From Litoreibacter ascidiaceicola (GTDB lineage: Bacteria > Pseudomonadota > Alphaproteobacteria > Rhodobacterales > Rhodobacteraceae): DNA of 61,312 nucleotides. Made by a program: the position numbers and the translations under genes. The stretch lies in NCBI RefSeq assembly GCF_900129235.1, contig NZ_FQUV01000012.1:1-61312 (forward strand). Direction: 5' to 3'. Positions 34,958 through 43,729 of this stretch are shown here, piece by piece. Under the pieces are notes generated by a model, which was not told the origin of the DNA, searched no databases, and worked only from the letters and a program-made list of their open reading frames with translations. Each line of letters begins with the position of its first letter. The stretch's first letter is position 1.

Positions 34958-35737
34958 CTAGTTTGCCGGACCTTGGGGCCGCTCCGCCGGTTTGATATCG
35001 GAAAGCCGCTTCTCGAGCGGCAAACGCTGGGTAATTTCGCGCGGGCGCGGGATCGGCTTGGTGTCGCTCAGCAGCTTGCAGTATTTCTGCTTGCGCAGCC
35101 ACGACGCCATTTCATTGCGCTTGCCCGCTTTGATCATCGGCCCCCAATCAGCCGCCACCCCCCCCAAACGGCCATTGGCCTTCCGAGCCACGGCGTTATC
35201 GCGGACCACCGTATGAGCCATGATCCGCACCGCGCAGCTGAGATTGTCGGAGCCGTTCTTCAATGCCTCCCCCGAGCCGACGCGGCATTTATAGCCGCGC
35301 GCCGTGCCGGGTAAAATCTGGGTCAGCCCGTACCACAGGCCACCGCCGCCCACCGCGCGGGGCTTCCATGTGCTTTCATGCTTGGCCAGCGCGCTGAGAA
35401 ACCCGTTCCAGAACGCCGCCCGCTTGTCCAAGCCGTTGGCCTCGTAGTTTGGGCACCAGTCGGCTATGTCGCGGGGCACCATTGTTAGCAGCGGCAGACC
35501 GTGTCCCTTCAACGCCTCCAACGTGGTGCGCGTCCAAAGCCGACCTTCGGGGCGGAAGTCCCAGCGGGCGCGGGGTATGTGGTCTTTACGGGGGATAGGT
35601 CGCACGATATCGGGCGGTGCAACAGACAATGACGCGGGCACGACATTGTCGGCGCCCGAATGTGGGGTACCTTGATCCTGAGCAAATGCGGATCCTGCCG
35701 CGAAACAAGCGGCGATTATAAGTGCGTGGCAGCGCAT
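34958..35737 (-). CDS. Lytic transglycosylase (SLT domain)
   Basis: A 259-residue exported protein. The signal peptide is MRCHALIIAACFAAGSAFAQ. The SLT-type lysozyme-like domain contains the catalytic Glu in LAKHESTWKPRAV and GGGLWYGLTQILPGTARGYKC. It cleaves peptidoglycan to anhydro-muropeptides in the periplasm. ATG 35737 is chosen because the signal peptide begins there. The C-terminus is a basic Pro-rich tail. It is alone, ended by a short intergenic gap to the PfpI terminator. Confidence 0.9.
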   Translation of the reverse strand: MRCHALIIAACFAAGSAFAQDQGTPHSGADNVVPASLSVAPPDIVRPIPRKDHIPRARWDFRPEGRLWTRTTLEALKGHGLPLLTMVPRDIADWCPNYEANGLDKRAAFWNGFLSALAKHESTWKPRAVGGGGLWYGLTQILPGTARGYKCRVGSGEALKNGSDNLSCAVRIMAHTVVRDNAVARKANGRLGGVAADWGPMIKAGKRNEMASWLRKQKYCKLLSDTKPIPRPREITQRLPLEKRLSDIKPAERPQGPAN

Positions 35738-35965
35738 GGCGAATATGACAATCAGAGATAAGGAACGCTGACAACAACATTGTATGTTCCGCCCCCTAAC
35801 TGTCTCCAATCTCGCAACAATCCGCTGAGTTTCGCGGGACTACACACCTGTTAAGCCGATTCAGCGCCTTGGACGCGACTTCAACAAAGCAGGCCGACGC
35901 GCCTTTGTCACCTTGCCCGACCCTTGGAATTTCACTAGAACGCGGACGACCTAATGGAGACCCCC

Positions 35966-37480
35966 ATGCTTGATTTGACCTACGAGACCCCGAAGCCCAA
36001 AGTGATTGCTGGCGCCAAGCAGGATTGGGAGCTGGTGATTGGCCTTGAGGTGCATGCGCAGGTGTCCTCCAACGCCAAGCTGTTTTCGGGCGCGTCGACC
36101 AAATTCGGGGCGGAGCCGAACTCCAACGTGGCCTTCGTGGACGCGGGCATGCCCGGCATGTTGCCGGTTATCAACGAGGAATGCGTGGCCCAAGCCGTGC
36201 GCACCGGCCTTGGATTGAAAGCCGAGATTAACCTTTATTCGGCCTTCGACCGGAAGAACTACTTCTACCCCGACCTGCCGCAGGGCTACCAGATTTCGCA
36301 GCTCTACCACCCCATTGTGGGCGTCGGCGAAGTGCTGGTTGAAATGGGCTCCGGCGTTGCGCGCACCGTGCGCATCGAGCGTATCCATTTGGAGCAGGAT
36401 GCGGGCAAATCCATCCACGACATGGACCCGACGATGTCGTTTGTCGACCTGAACCGGACCGGCGTGGCACTGATGGAGATCGTCTCCATGCCTGACATCC
36501 GTGGGCCGGAAGAGGCCGCCGCCTATGTCTCCAAGCTGCGCCAGATCATGCGCTATTTGGGCACTTGCGATGGCAACATGCAAAACGGCTCCATGCGCGC
36601 CGATGTGAACGTGTCGATCTGTGCACCGGGTCAGTATGAGAAGTACCAAGAGAGCGGCGATTTTTCCCATCTGGGGACGCGGTGCGAGATCAAGAACATG
36701 AACTCGCTGCGCTTTATCCAGCAGGCGATTGAAGTCGAGGCGAAGCGCCAGATCGCCATTGTTGAGGGCGGCGGCACGGTGAGCCAAGAGACCCGTTTGT
36801 ATGATCCCGACAAGGGCGAGACGCGGTCGATGCGCTCCAAGGAAGAGGCGCATGACTACCGCTACTTCCCCGACCCCGACCTGCTGCCGTTGGAGATTGA
36901 GCAGGCTTGGGTTGACGATCTGAAAGCCCATTTGCCGGAACTGCCCGACGAAAAGCGCCTGCGCTTTATGGAGGAGTTCGGCCTGTCGGATTACGATTCC
37001 GGCGTGCTGACGGCGGATACCGCTGATGCGGCTTACTTTGAAGAAGTTGCCAAAGGCCGCGACGGCAAGATGGCCGCGAACTGGGTGATTAACGAGCTGT
37101 TCGGACGTCTCAAGAAAGACGACGACAAGGCGATTGGGGACAGCCCCGTCTCCCCTGCCCAGTTGGGCGGGATCATCGACCTGATCGCGTCGGATGCCAT
37201 TTCTGGCAAGATCGCCAAGGACCTGTTCGAGATCGTCTACTCGGAAGGCGGCGACCCTGCCGAGATCGTCGAGGCGCGCGGCATGAAGCAGGTCACCGAT
37301 CTTGGCCCGATCGAGGCCGCGCTGGACGAAATCATCGCCGCCAACCCCGCGCAGGTGGAAATGGCGAAAGAGAACCCCAAGCTGGCCGGCTGGTTTGTGG
37401 GTCAGGTGATGAAGGCGACGGGCGGCAAGGCCAACCCGAAAGCGGTGAACGAGCTGGTGGCGAAGAAGTTGGCTGGGTAG
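35966..37480 (+). CDS. gatB: Aspartyl/glutamyl-tRNA(Asn/Gln) amidotransferase subunit B
   Basis: A 504-residue GatB, the tRNA-binding and kinase subunit of the GatCAB complex that makes Gln-tRNA(Gln) and Asn-tRNA(Asn) by transamidation. Visible blocks: [45 protein letters not shown], and the C-terminal YqeY-like helical domain ending [20 protein letters not shown] 35966 with GGAG upstream is better than ATG 35954. GatA and GatC are not in the window. Part of its 3' end recurs at 38662. Confidence 0.95.
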   Translation: MLDLTYETPKPKVIAGAKQDWELVIGLEVHAQVSSNAKLFSGASTKFGAEPNSNVAFVDAGMPGMLPVINEECVAQAVRTGLGLKAEINLYSAFDRKNYFYPDLPQGYQISQLYHPIVGVGEVLVEMGSGVARTVRIERIHLEQDAGKSIHDMDPTMSFVDLNRTGVALMEIVSMPDIRGPEEAAAYVSKLRQIMRYLGTCDGNMQNGSMRADVNVSICAPGQYEKYQESGDFSHLGTRCEIKNMNSLRFIQQAIEVEAKRQIAIVEGGGTVSQETRLYDPDKGETRSMRSKEEAHDYRYFPDPDLLPLEIEQAWVDDLKAHLPELPDEKRLRFMEEFGLSDYDSGVLTADTADAAYFEEVAKGRDGKMAANWVINELFGRLKKDDDKAIGDSPVSPAQLGGIIDLIASDAISGKIAKDLFEIVYSEGGDPAEIVEARGMKQVTDLGPIEAALDEIIAANPAQVEMAKENPKLAGWFVGQVMKATGGKANPKAVNELVAKKLAG

Positions 37481-37615
37481 CGGGTTTGAGGGATGAGGGG
37501 TGGTTAGCCGACAAGAATGTTGGGCTACTGCTCTGAGGCCTTGGTAGACAGGCTGGCGATTTTTTCAACTGTATGGCTACGCTTCTCGAAATAGCATTTT
37601 CGAAAGGCTAGATCA

Positions 37616-38338
37616 TTGCTCATCCCTTTGTCTGACCCAATCTGGTCCCGTCTCTATGGTCCTTACGGCATAGACGACGTAGCAGGAATCTTAGGAAAAT
37701 TAGAGTGGGGTTGGGACAAAGCAATTGCGAAAGACCTCTACTGGGAAAAACTCCACCACCAAGATGATATATACCCGGTCACATTCGCGGCCTTGCCTTG
37801 GCTATGGAAAATTTCAGACGCGAAAAGCGGTGCTGACCTAGATAGTCTGCTGTTTTTTTCACACGTCTTGTATTGCGCAACAACTTCAGGCGGAACTGGA
37901 TGCGACGGCCAAGGACCTCGTGGCAAGTACCGAGGGCTTCCGCTCAATTGTAACGAACATGCGCTGGGTTGGCTTCCAAAGGAAAAGCACCTGCGACCTG
38001 AAGACACGGTAGTTCTTGCCAGATTGGAGGATTGGTTCACGGCAAACTTAAATGGTATTTCTGAAATCTGTCTGGACGCAATAACGGAGGATAGCGATTA
38101 CTCAGCGGCGGCGCTAACAACTGGTTTTTCTAGTCTCCATGGAAGCGAAAACGCTGTCACTCTTGTTACCTTATGGGCAGATGAACATGATTTTGATTTT
38201 ATTCGTGAAGTAGTCTCCTTGAGCGCAACTGATATCTCCTTGCTAAGGTCACTGTCGACTAAGCTGACGACTAAGAACCGAAAACTGGCCAACTTTATTC
38301 GTGAGTACATAAGCTTAGGTCAATCCGACCCAAACTAA
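37616..38338 (+). CDS. Unknown protein in an AT-richer patch
   Basis: A 240-residue protein with clearly lower GC than its neighbours. The N-terminal half has DPIWSRLYGPYGIDDVAGIL, KDLYWEKLHHQDDIYPVTFAALPWLWKI and a cysteine-containing middle (TSGGTGCDGQGPRGKYRG). The E-x-L-H-H-Q-x-D...A-x-P pattern recalls a helical family seen near toxin-immunity genes, but this is only a loose resemblance. The start is TTG 37616 with AAGG upstream. Composition and position suggest horizontal transfer. I cannot name a function. Confidence 0.75.
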   Translation: MLIPLSDPIWSRLYGPYGIDDVAGILGKLEWGWDKAIAKDLYWEKLHHQDDIYPVTFAALPWLWKISDAKSGADLDSLLFFSHVLYCATTSGGTGCDGQGPRGKYRGLPLNCNEHALGWLPKEKHLRPEDTVVLARLEDWFTANLNGISEICLDAITEDSDYSAAALTTGFSSLHGSENAVTLVTLWADEHDFDFIREVVSLSATDISLLRSLSTKLTTKNRKLANFIREYISLGQSDPN

Positions 38339-38436
38339 TTTGATCTACCTCGCGGTGAATTTGCTTTGTTTCGCAAAGCTGCAATTAAAAATCTCAAACG
38401 AGTTTCAATGGCAGCAGCTTTCGTAAGAGGCTGAAC

Positions 38437-38650
38437 GCAGACACCCGACGCACCTCCACCAACCAACGGCTGGGATGCCGTGGCGGGGGGAAGCGTCTCG
38501 CATCTTATTAGCGAAATGGTGGCGCCGCCTTGGGCAGAAAGCCATGATCCATACGGTTCCCCCAGAACGTTTCCCCTCCAGCGGTCATTGTTTCGCGAAA
38601 CGCCCACTGCCCCAAGCGAACTGCCGCATGGTGCTGATATCTTGAGTGCC
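38437..38650. repeat. ~210-bp imperfect direct repeat, copy A (left of mttB-like gene)
   Basis: Closely similar to 40474-40686, including the shared blocks GGGGAAGCGTCTCGCATCTT, GCGAAATGGTGGCGCC, CCATGATCCAT and ATTGTTTCGCGAAACGCC, with scattered substitutions and single-base indels. No coding frame is preserved between copies. It occupies most of the 486-bp gap 38339-38824. Confidence 0.9.
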
Positions 38651-38661
38651 GTTGAGAATCT

Positions 38662-38703
38662 CCAAATCCGCGCAGGTGGAAAATGCGAAAGAGAACCCTA
38701 AGC
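38662..38703 (+). pseudogene. Short echo of the gatB 3' end
   Basis: These 42 bases match gatB 37341-37382 at 37 positions (for example GCGCAGGTGGAAA and GCGAAAGAGAACCC are shared). The bases after it are only vaguely like the gatB continuation. It is directly right of repeat copy A and 1.2 kb from the real gatB end, in the same orientation. It is non-coding: the ORF context is absent. Confidence 0.7.
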
Positions 38704-38824
38704 GCTATCGTCCGACAGTTTTGTTGGGTGACTGATTTGGGTCCAAACGCACTTTTTTCCTGAAGGCCGGAGGGGATTGGTGCTTTGAGCCGCAGCGGTG
38801 GGCTCTTATCTTCAGAGTAATACG

Positions 38825-40354
38825 CTAAAGGATCTTAAACTGACGGCGGATGGCGGCGTCTTGGTCGCTCGAAAGGTATTCAGGATGGTGATCCGCCAAG
38901 ATTTTTCGCGCGCGTTCCCGCGCTACTGTTCTCGCGTCTTTTGCTCCGTTTTCGGCCCATGTGCGCGGTTCGTCACGATTGGCAACTGACGGGTAAAAAT
39001 AGTCACGCTCCATCGCAGCTATCGTGTGTTCCCCCCCTAGAAAATGACCCGGGCCAAGAACCGCCTCGTTGATCGCATCAAATCCAAGGTTTTCTTCGGT
39101 CACTTCGATCCCACGCAGCGCACGATAGGTATGCGAGTGCATCTCGTCGTCTAGAATGAAGGCTTCAAAACTGGCCCCCAGCAAGGACGCGGTCATGCCT
39201 GAACTCTCGTAAATCAAATTGCCACCAGCGAGGGCCGCGGCAAGCGAGCTTAGGCCCTTTTCCGCGCCGTATTGCGCGTCGATTGCTTTGGCGTCCGTCA
39301 TCGAACACGCCACGCCGGATGGCAGTCCCAACCAGTTCGACAGTTGCGCAGAGGCGGCATTCAGAACAGCGCTTTCCCCGCTCCCACCTGAAAACGCGCC
39401 AGTGCGCAGGTCAACAACCAATGGCCAGTTTGAAAAGACCATGGGAAATCCGGGCTTGATCGCGTGGACCATAACGAGACTTGCCAGCGTTTCAGCCAAG
39501 GATTGCGCCAGAAAGCCCGCCATCGTTGCGGGCGCAGTCGCACCGGCTTGGGCGGCCGTGATGCATGACATCGGAATGTTATGTTTGATGCATTCGTAGA
39601 CGACATCCACCGCGTCTTCCCCGTACCGCATAGGCGAAATCACCGGACTGATATGTGCTTTCATGAAGGGGCGCTTTGAGAATTCGCCTTCGCCACCTGC
39701 TGCGATGTCGAGCATTTTGACGATCGGATCTATATGTTCAGCCAAGGTAAACGACGTCGCTGTCGGCTTTGTCGTATTGCGCAACAAAGCATAGGCCGTG
39801 TTCACGTCCAGATCGAAATTGTCGGGCACATCAGTCGCAACGCAGCAGCGTGTATACCAGCTTACATTCGCCAGCGTATCTTGCAGTCGCGTGAAATTGT
39901 GAAGGTCGGCAAGCGTTGACGGACGGTAGATGCCGTCCTCCAAATCCAGCGTTTGAACCGCTGCTCCACCAGTGCCAAAATAAACCTTGTTGCCACCTAC
40001 CTCAATTGAGCGATTGTCATCGCGACCATGCAACGTGAAGGTTTTGGCCGCCCGCGCGATCGCATCCTCAACAAGAGGCGTCGGGAAGGTTACGCGATCC
40101 TTTCCATTGTCCTGCGCGCCAGCCGCAAGAAGGTCGCGTCTAAGCCTATCGGGAACTTCTCCCATTCCAAGGTCGGACAAAAGCTTTAAGGCGGTCTTGA
40201 AAATACGAGCCAGATCTACTTCGCTCAGCGGTTTATATGAACCGCCGATCTGACCTGGCGGGCACGGATCGACAACCGGGTTGGCTGCCCGTTGAATAAG
40301 GCGTTGCGCTCGGCCGCCGCTGCGTCTCTTAGCTTGGCCACCGGCATCGGTCAT
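38825..40354 (-). CDS. MttB-family corrinoid methyltransferase (non-pyrrolysine)
   Basis: A 509-residue protein of the trimethylamine methyltransferase (MttB) superfamily, which transfers methyl groups from quaternary or tertiary amines to a corrinoid protein. Blocks include GRDDNRSIEVGGNKVYFGTG, FTLAEHIDPIVKMLDIAA, the barrel segment PMSCITAAQAGATAPATMAG and the C-terminal AAMERDYFYPSVANRDEPRTWAENG. There is no in-frame amber codon, so it is the non-Pyl type; the amine is unknown. ATG 40354 begins the conserved part (MTDAGGQAKRRSGGRAQRL); the frame opens at 40468. No corrinoid-protein gene adjoins it. The gene is bracketed by direct repeats. Confidence 0.9.
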   Translation of the reverse strand: MTDAGGQAKRRSGGRAQRLIQRAANPVVDPCPPGQIGGSYKPLSEVDLARIFKTALKLLSDLGMGEVPDRLRRDLLAAGAQDNGKDRVTFPTPLVEDAIARAAKTFTLHGRDDNRSIEVGGNKVYFGTGGAAVQTLDLEDGIYRPSTLADLHNFTRLQDTLANVSWYTRCCVATDVPDNFDLDVNTAYALLRNTTKPTATSFTLAEHIDPIVKMLDIAAGGEGEFSKRPFMKAHISPVISPMRYGEDAVDVVYECIKHNIPMSCITAAQAGATAPATMAGFLAQSLAETLASLVMVHAIKPGFPMVFSNWPLVVDLRTGAFSGGSGESAVLNAASAQLSNWLGLPSGVACSMTDAKAIDAQYGAEKGLSSLAAALAGGNLIYESSGMTASLLGASFEAFILDDEMHSHTYRALRGIEVTEENLGFDAINEAVLGPGHFLGGEHTIAAMERDYFYPSVANRDEPRTWAENGAKDARTVARERARKILADHHPEYLSSDQDAAIRRQFKIL

Positions 40355-40473
40355 GTGTTTGTAACTACTGATGAGCGTTGCTTCATAATTCAAAACTGGT
40401 AGGGCAATACTGGTGACTTTGACAACATATTTTAGGGATAGCATTCTACGAAGCCGTTTCGACGCCATTCGGT

Positions 40474-40686
40474 GCAGACACCCGGCGCACCTCCACCCAC
40501 CAACGGCTCAAGTGCCGTGGCGGGGGAAGCGTCTCGCATCTTGTTAGCGAAATGGTGGCGCCACCTAAAGTCAGACGGCCATGATCCATGCGGTTCCCCC
40601 GAAAGGTTTCCCTTCCGGCGGCCATTGTTTCGCGAAACGCCAGCAGCCCGAACGGACTGCCGCATGTTTCTGATGTCTTGAATGCG
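40474..40686. repeat. ~210-bp imperfect direct repeat, copy B (right of mttB-like gene)
   Basis: The partner of 38437-38650, in the same orientation and about 2.0 kb away. It lies in the 523-bp region 40355-40877 between the mttB-like gene and the small membrane protein, where no gene is found. Near its right end lie short inverted repeats such as GGCAGCGTGCGCTGCC (about 40755). Confidence 0.9.
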
Positions 40687-40877
40687 GAGGGTGTCACCCC
40701 GCCGCGCGGTACCGGTGACAGGGTTTAGCCTCAAGGTGTTAGCAATCTGGAAAGGCAGCGTGCGCTGCCCGGGGAACGATTCATTCACACTTGTTTCACT
40801 CGCTTTCACGCGCGCCCTTCGTGCATGATGCTTTTACAGTAGTAACGAGTAACATTTTTCCCCGGAGCCCCACCGTC

Positions 40878-41147
40878 ATGGACCCAGCGATGCTGTATCA
40901 AGTTATCGGAGTATGTGGTTTCATCGCCTATATGACGGGATTTGCGGGGCTCCAACTGGGCTGGCTGGACGGCAATGGATGCGCTTATTGCGTGAGCAAT
41001 ATTATCGGTGCGTCCTTGGTGTTGGTCAGCCTGTATCACGCGTTCAACTTTGCCTCCGCGTTGATTCAGGTGGCTTGGATCGTCCTTGGACTGCTTGGCC
41101 TGTATCGCAGGCGGTTTGCCGTGGCGTCCGCGCACCAGTTGGGCTGA
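40878..41147 (+). CDS. CBU_0592-like small membrane protein
   Basis: An 89-residue protein with three hydrophobic stretches (LYQVIGVCGFIAYMTGFAGL, CVSNIIGASLVLVSLYHAF and LIQVAWIVLGLLGLY) and a short basic tail. The pattern matches the CBU_0592-like family of unknown function. The start is ATG 40878; the longer frame begins before it without support. Confidence 0.78.
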   Translation: MDPAMLYQVIGVCGFIAYMTGFAGLQLGWLDGNGCAYCVSNIIGASLVLVSLYHAFNFASALIQVAWIVLGLLGLYRRRFAVASAHQLG

Positions 41148-41220
41148 CAGCGCGGCTTTCGCTGGACTCGGATGCAGGGCTTTTGTAACACAAAGCCTTC
41201 TGCTGCAGGGGGTATAAGCG

Positions 41221-41649
41221 ATGCCAAATTTTGAATACCAAGTTGTTCCGGCGCCCCGCAAGGGCAAGTCCGCGCGTAAAATTCGTGGCTCCGAAGCCAA
41301 GTTTGCCAACACTATCAGTGAGTTGATGAACGAAATGGCGGCAGAGGGCTGGGAATACCAGCGCGCCGAGACCCTGCCTTGCGAAGAGCGTCAGGGCTTT
41401 ACCGGCAAGACGATCAAATACCATTCCATGCTGGTCTTCCGCCGTGAATTGGCCGCAGAAGAAGTCATCGCAGATGCGCCCGTGGCCGCGGTGGTTGCCG
41501 CGCCTGTGGTCGAAAAGGTCGTTGAGACCCCGGTCGAGAACACCCGTCCGGAGCCAGTGCTAAGCCGCACGGAAGGCCCCGCCTCCGAAGGGTTTATGAG
41601 CGAGGCCGAAACGCCGTCCGAGGACCGCAAGGGCGTCGCCGCCGAGTAA
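41221..41649 (+). CDS. DUF4177-domain protein
   Basis: A 142-residue protein. The N-terminal ~75 residues are a DUF4177 domain (MPNFEYQVVPAPRKGKSARK ... MNEMAAEGWEYQRAETLPC ... YHSMLVFRREL), a small alpha/beta fold of unknown role. The C-terminal half is Pro/Glu/Ala-rich and probably disordered. No catalytic residues are seen. Confidence 0.85.
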   Translation: MPNFEYQVVPAPRKGKSARKIRGSEAKFANTISELMNEMAAEGWEYQRAETLPCEERQGFTGKTIKYHSMLVFRRELAAEEVIADAPVAAVVAAPVVEKVVETPVENTRPEPVLSRTEGPASEGFMSEAETPSEDRKGVAAE

Positions 41650-41661
41650 GTTGCGCGGCCG

Positions 41662-41919
41662 TCAGCTCGAGATATCCAAAGCCAGCGCATGAATGCGCCC
41701 GATCAGCTCGGGCCCCAACGCCGCGTGCACCGCACGGTGGCGTTGCACACGTGACATGTCGGCGAACGCAGGCGCGCGGATGGCCACGTTGAAATGGCTC
41801 TCGCCCCCCTCTTGGTATCCGCCATGCCCACGGTGACTTTCGCTATCATCGACCACCTCTAGATGCGTCGGCGCGAAGGCTGTGCGCAGTTTGTCGTCAA
41901 TCTGCTGTGTTATACCCAT
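41662..41919 (-). CDS. bolA: BolA-family protein
   Basis: An 85-residue BolA protein that partners monothiol glutaredoxins in Fe-S cluster handling. Signature: IDDKLRTAFAPTHLEVVDDS, the His in SHRGHGGYQ and FNVAIRAPAFADMSRVQRHRAVHAALG. It is divergent from the J-domain gene (74 bp). The symbol is used at family level. Confidence 0.92.
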   Translation of the reverse strand: MGITQQIDDKLRTAFAPTHLEVVDDSESHRGHGGYQEGGESHFNVAIRAPAFADMSRVQRHRAVHAALGPELIGRIHALALDISS

Positions 41920-41993
41920 ATTTTTTCCAATCTGCCCTTCACCTCGCTGCTCAAAACCCTAAAGTGTCTTCTCCGAGTCTAAAAGGTTAAGTC

Positions 41994-42632
41994 ATGGCGC
42001 GCCCCCCGTTTGATCCGTTCGAGTTCGATATTTCCGCGAAGAGTGACAAAGCTCGCCGTGCCAAAGGGCGTCGGGGTATGTCAGGTGCCGTGGAGACATC
42101 CCAGCGGACCTGCGAAGCGCCGGGCTGCGAAGAGCCGGGCAAATACCGCGCGCCGAAATCGCCGGATGTGCTGGATGACTTCTACTGGTTCTGCCAAGCG
42201 CATGTCCGCGAATACAACCTGAAGTGGAATTTCTTCGAGACCCACACGCAAGAAGAGATGGAGCGCCAGATGTCCTCGGACAAGGTCTGGGAGCGCCCGA
42301 CCAAACCGATGAAAAAAGGCGAGGAGCAACGCGCGTGGTCGCGCCTTGGCGTGGACGACCCGATGGCCGTGCTGGGCGAAAACGCCACCCGCAACCCGGG
42401 CCGCAACCCCAATGGCGCAGGACGCAAGCTGCCCGCGATGGAACGCAAGGCGCTGGAAATTCTGGAAGGCACTGTTCACATGAGCAAACCCGACCTGCGC
42501 AAGAAATATAAGAGCCTGATCAAAGAGCTGCACCCCGACATGAATGGCGGCAACCGCACCGACGAGGAGCAGTTGCAACAGGTCGTCTGGGCATGGGACC
42601 AGCTGAAAGACAGCCGCAACTTCTCGGGCTGA
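41994..42632 (+). CDS. J-domain (DnaJ-like) protein
   Basis: A 212-residue protein with an N-terminal domain holding C-x-A-P-G-C and a later WFCQAHVREYNLKW, and a C-terminal J-domain-like region (KALEILEGTVHMSKPDLRKKYKSLIKELHPDMNGG, HPD motif). J domains stimulate Hsp70. It is next to bolA and 110 bp before cobS; this order (bolA-J domain-cobS-cobT) is commonly seen in related bacteria. Confidence 0.9.
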   Translation: MARPPFDPFEFDISAKSDKARRAKGRRGMSGAVETSQRTCEAPGCEEPGKYRAPKSPDVLDDFYWFCQAHVREYNLKWNFFETHTQEEMERQMSSDKVWERPTKPMKKGEEQRAWSRLGVDDPMAVLGENATRNPGRNPNGAGRKLPAMERKALEILEGTVHMSKPDLRKKYKSLIKELHPDMNGGNRTDEEQLQQVVWAWDQLKDSRNFSG

Positions 42633-42742
42633 TAAAACGCGGCGTCAGGTCGCTTGTGAATTCAGATCTGGCGCGGGCCTTCCCCTTGCCCTTCCCCGCG
42701 ATATGTTGCATCCCGATGGGGTTATTCTGAGGGAACGAAAAT

Positions 42743-43729
42743 ATGGCCGACGGCAGCATGGATTTGAACGCGAAACCAACCGAGGATATCTCGGTTCGCG
42801 AAGTTTTTGGCATCGACAGCGACATGAAGGTCAAAGGCTTTGCCGACCGGACGGACCGCGTGCCGGAGCATGACAGCACCTACAAGTTCGACCGCGACAC
42901 CACCCTCGCGATCCTTGCGGGCTTCACCCATAACCGCCGCGTGATGATCCAAGGCTATCACGGCACGGGCAAATCGACACATATCGAGCAAGTCGCCTCG
43001 CGGCTGAACTGGCCATGTGTGCGGGTGAACCTCGACAGCCATATCAGCCGGATTGACCTGATCGGCAAGGACGCCATCAAGCTGAAAGACGGCGTGCAAG
43101 TGACCGAATTCCAAGAGGGCATTCTGCCTTGGGCCCTGCGCACCCCGACGGCCATCGTGTTCGACGAATATGACGCGGGCCGCGCCGACGTGATGTTCGT
43201 GATCCAGCGCGTGCTGGAAGTGGACGGCAAGCTGACGCTGCTGGACCAGAACAAGGTGATCAACCCGCACCCCTATTTCCGCCTGTTTGCCACCGCCAAC
43301 ACGGTCGGCTTGGGTGACACGACGGGGCTGTATCACGGCACCCAGCAGATCAACCAAGGCCAGATGGACCGGTGGTCGCTGGTCACCACGCTGAACTACC
43401 TGAGCCATGACGCGGAGGCCGCGATCGTGCTGGCCAAGAACCCGTATTACAACACCGAAGAGCGCCGCAAAACCGTGGGCCAGATGGTCACCGTCGCCGA
43501 CCTGACCCGCACCGCGTTTATGAATGGCGACCTGTCGACGCTGATGTCGCCACGGACCGTCATCGCATGGGCGCAAAACGCGTTGATCTTCAACGATGTC
43601 GGCTACGCCTTCCGCCTGAGCTTCCTGAACAAATGCGACGAGCTGGAGCGCGAAACCGTGGCCGAGTTCTACCAGCGCTGTTTTGACGAGGAGCTTCCGG
43701 AGAGCGCTGCGAGTGTGAGCCTTGGCTAA
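42743..43729 (+). CDS. cobS: Cobaltochelatase subunit CobS (AAA+)
   Basis: A 328-residue AAA+ subunit of the aerobic cobaltochelatase, which with CobT and CobN inserts cobalt into hydrogenobyrinic acid diamide. Walker A is [19 protein letters not shown], Walker B is [17 protein letters not shown] and [20 protein letters not shown] is the sensor-1 block. GAGGGA precedes ATG 42743. CobT begins in the overlapping 3' end. Confidence 0.95.
   Translation: MADGSMDLNAKPTEDISVREVFGIDSDMKVKGFADRTDRVPEHDSTYKFDRDTTLAILAGFTHNRRVMIQGYHGTGKSTHIEQVASRLNWPCVRVNLDSHISRIDLIGKDAIKLKDGVQVTEFQEGILPWALRTPTAIVFDEYDAGRADVMFVIQRVLEVDGKLTLLDQNKVINPHPYFRLFATANTVGLGDTTGLYHGTQQINQGQMDRWSLVTTLNYLSHDAEAAIVLAKNPYYNTEERRKTVGQMVTVADLTRTAFMNGDLSTLMSPRTVIAWAQNALIFNDVGYAFRLSFLNKCDELERETVAEFYQRCFDEELPESAASVSLG

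Noticed and set aside
38335-38607. 90-codon minus-strand frame in repeat copy A (and 40432-40809 in copy B)
   Set aside because: The frames are not conserved between the two copies (indels shift them), so the repeat does not appear to encode a protein.
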